Shown one piece after another: positions 63,383 through 64,000 of a stretch of 64,000 nt of DNA. Where the stretch lies: positions 1 to 64,000 of the forward strand of contig JABLUY010000208.1 in NCBI GenBank assembly GCA_013306675.1. The letters run 5' to 3'. The notes under the pieces were generated by a model. That model worked only from the letters and a program-made list of their open reading frames with translations. It ran no database searches and was not told the DNA's origin. Both the position numbers and the translations under genes were made by a program. The DNA is from Thraustochytrium sp. TN22. Taxonomy: Eukaryota; Sar; Bigyra; Thraustochytrida; Thraustochytriidae. How positions within the stretch are numbered: the first letter of the stretch is position 1; each line of letters starts with the position of its first letter.

Positions 63383-64000
63383 TCAGAGCGCATCGCCAAG
63401 CACCGTGCGCCAGGTATGATACAAGAGGCCAGCACCGCCGCAGCGGAGCGAGCGAATGACAGAGCCAAAGTAAAGCCGCCGCACCGTGGCGAAGGCGCCG
63501 CCCTTCTCACTGGAAAAGACCAGGTCGCGGCGCGCAATCTCGCGCAAGGAGCGGCCGCGGTTGCGCTCGTCCTTCATCATCGCATTGACCGTCTGCACGG
63601 GCGCCGAGATCATGCCAGCAGAAAAGCCGACGGAGAAGGCGGCGACACCCTCGGCCACGCGCTTGGACCGCGCCCCTCCCGCAAAGCGCTCCGAGTAGGC
63701 GACCACGAAGGGGTTCACGACCGTGATGCTCGATATGTAGATGAACTCACGGAGAACGACCATGGACAGGCCCTTGTACAACGCGCGCACGCCGTGCGTG
63801 CGCTGATACTGCATCATGGCGCGCACCGGGTTGGAGGCCGACTCGGCCGCCGCACCGCCGCTGCCGCCTGCGCGACCTGCCTGCAGCAGCTGGTCCGTGA
63901 TGAGCTGCTTCTCGATAGGCTGCAGCGTGACGCCCACGAGGGACGCAATAACCAGCGGGCCCAGCAGCGGCTGCTGCGCCGCGGCGCCCAGCTGCTCGTT
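63383..64000 (-). CDS. Mitochondrial-carrier-like protein, partial (5' end outside window)
   Basis: The reading frame runs off the window edge, so the start is not here. The visible 205 residues contain LVIASLVGVTLQPIEKQLIT, RTHGVRALYKGLSMVVLREF, TVVNPFVVAYSERFAGG and VGFSAGMISAPVQTVNAMMK, ending RRLYFGSVIRSLRCGGAGLL and YHTWRTVL. The alternation of G-containing odd helices with ALYKG and LYFG-type loops is that of SLC25 carriers. The usual Px[DE]xx[KR] motifs are degenerate here (PIEKQL and PVQTVN), so substrate cannot be guessed and an atypical or peroxisomal carrier is possible. It is convergent with the ABC1 kinase gene. Confidence 0.65.
   Translation of the reverse strand, partial: NEQLGAAAQQPLLGPLVIASLVGVTLQPIEKQLITDQLLQAGRAGGSGGAAAESASNPVRAMMQYQRTHGVRALYKGLSMVVLREFIYISSITVVNPFVVAYSERFAGGARSKRVAEGVAAFSVGFSAGMISAPVQTVNAMMKDERNRGRSLREIARRDLVFSSEKGGAFATVRRLYFGSVIRSLRCGGAGLLYHTWRTVLGDAL

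Noticed and set aside
1-64000. tRNA, rRNA or snRNA genes
   Set aside because: I looked for T-loop and acceptor-like patterns on both strands and found none that fold into a convincing cloverleaf. A covariance-model scan would be decisive.
1-64000. Retroelements, DNA transposons or virus-like elements
   Set aside because: No reverse transcriptase, integrase, transposase, capsid or DNA-polymerase motif and no paired terminal repeats were seen. The gene-poor gaps are explained by simple repeats and small relics.

Overview
This is a nuclear genome segment from a small, very GC-rich, intron-poor eukaryote. Eukaryotic hallmark genes run through it: eIF2 beta, Sec62, Ku70, condensin subunit CAP-D2, a RagC/D-type GTPase, a HECT ubiquitin ligase and a COQ8/ADCK kinase. 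No plastid, animal or plant marker is visible. A free-living heterotrophic protist, perhaps a stramenopile, fits best, but that placement is inference from gene content and composition. Most genes are single uninterrupted reading frames. One convincing spliced gene is present (DAHP synthase, with one short 5' intron). Genes lie on both strands, often 50-500 bases apart, and intergenic DNA is rich in short tandem repeats.

Layout. 0-9 kb: a lysine-rich four-helix membrane protein, a DUF1295 steroid-reductase-like membrane enzyme, an unusual fusion of an NAT9-type acetyltransferase with an OvoA-type methyltransferase, a HECT ligase with fibronectin-III and WW domains, and a pentameric ligand-gated ion channel. 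10-17 kb: two tandem amino-acid transporters carrying dileucine sorting signals, then a RagC/D GTPase and eIF2 beta, so amino-acid transport, sensing and translation genes are neighbours. 17.7-22 kb: a divergent pair made of an unknown protein and the most striking gene of the window, an LRR protein ending in an IpaH/SspH-type NEL ubiquitin-ligase domain. 22-29 kb: an unknown protein, a broken coding relic and a 1324-residue membrane LRR protein.

29-31.7 kb is a gene-poor gap with another decayed coding segment. 31.7-43.5 kb: an RlmN-type radical-SAM methyltransferase with a C-terminal membrane tail, Ku70, a possible beta-propeller protein, a MARCKS-like acylated protein, Sec62 and two related two-helix membrane proteins. 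44.9-49.2 kb: condensin CAP-D2. 49.3-53.9 kb: a gene-poor stretch with one small gene, a diverged echo of that gene and a 20-bp satellite. 53.9-64 kb: DAHP synthase, a class 3 lipase with a duplicated fragment of its own 3' end, then four mitochondrion-linked genes (bS16m, an NSUN3/4-like rRNA m5C methyltransferase, a COQ8/ADCK kinase and a carrier protein cut by the window edge).

No CRISPR array, rRNA, tRNA, transposon or virus-like element could be supported. Positions of domains are estimates read from the sequence. Family assignments rest on motif recognition, not on a database search.
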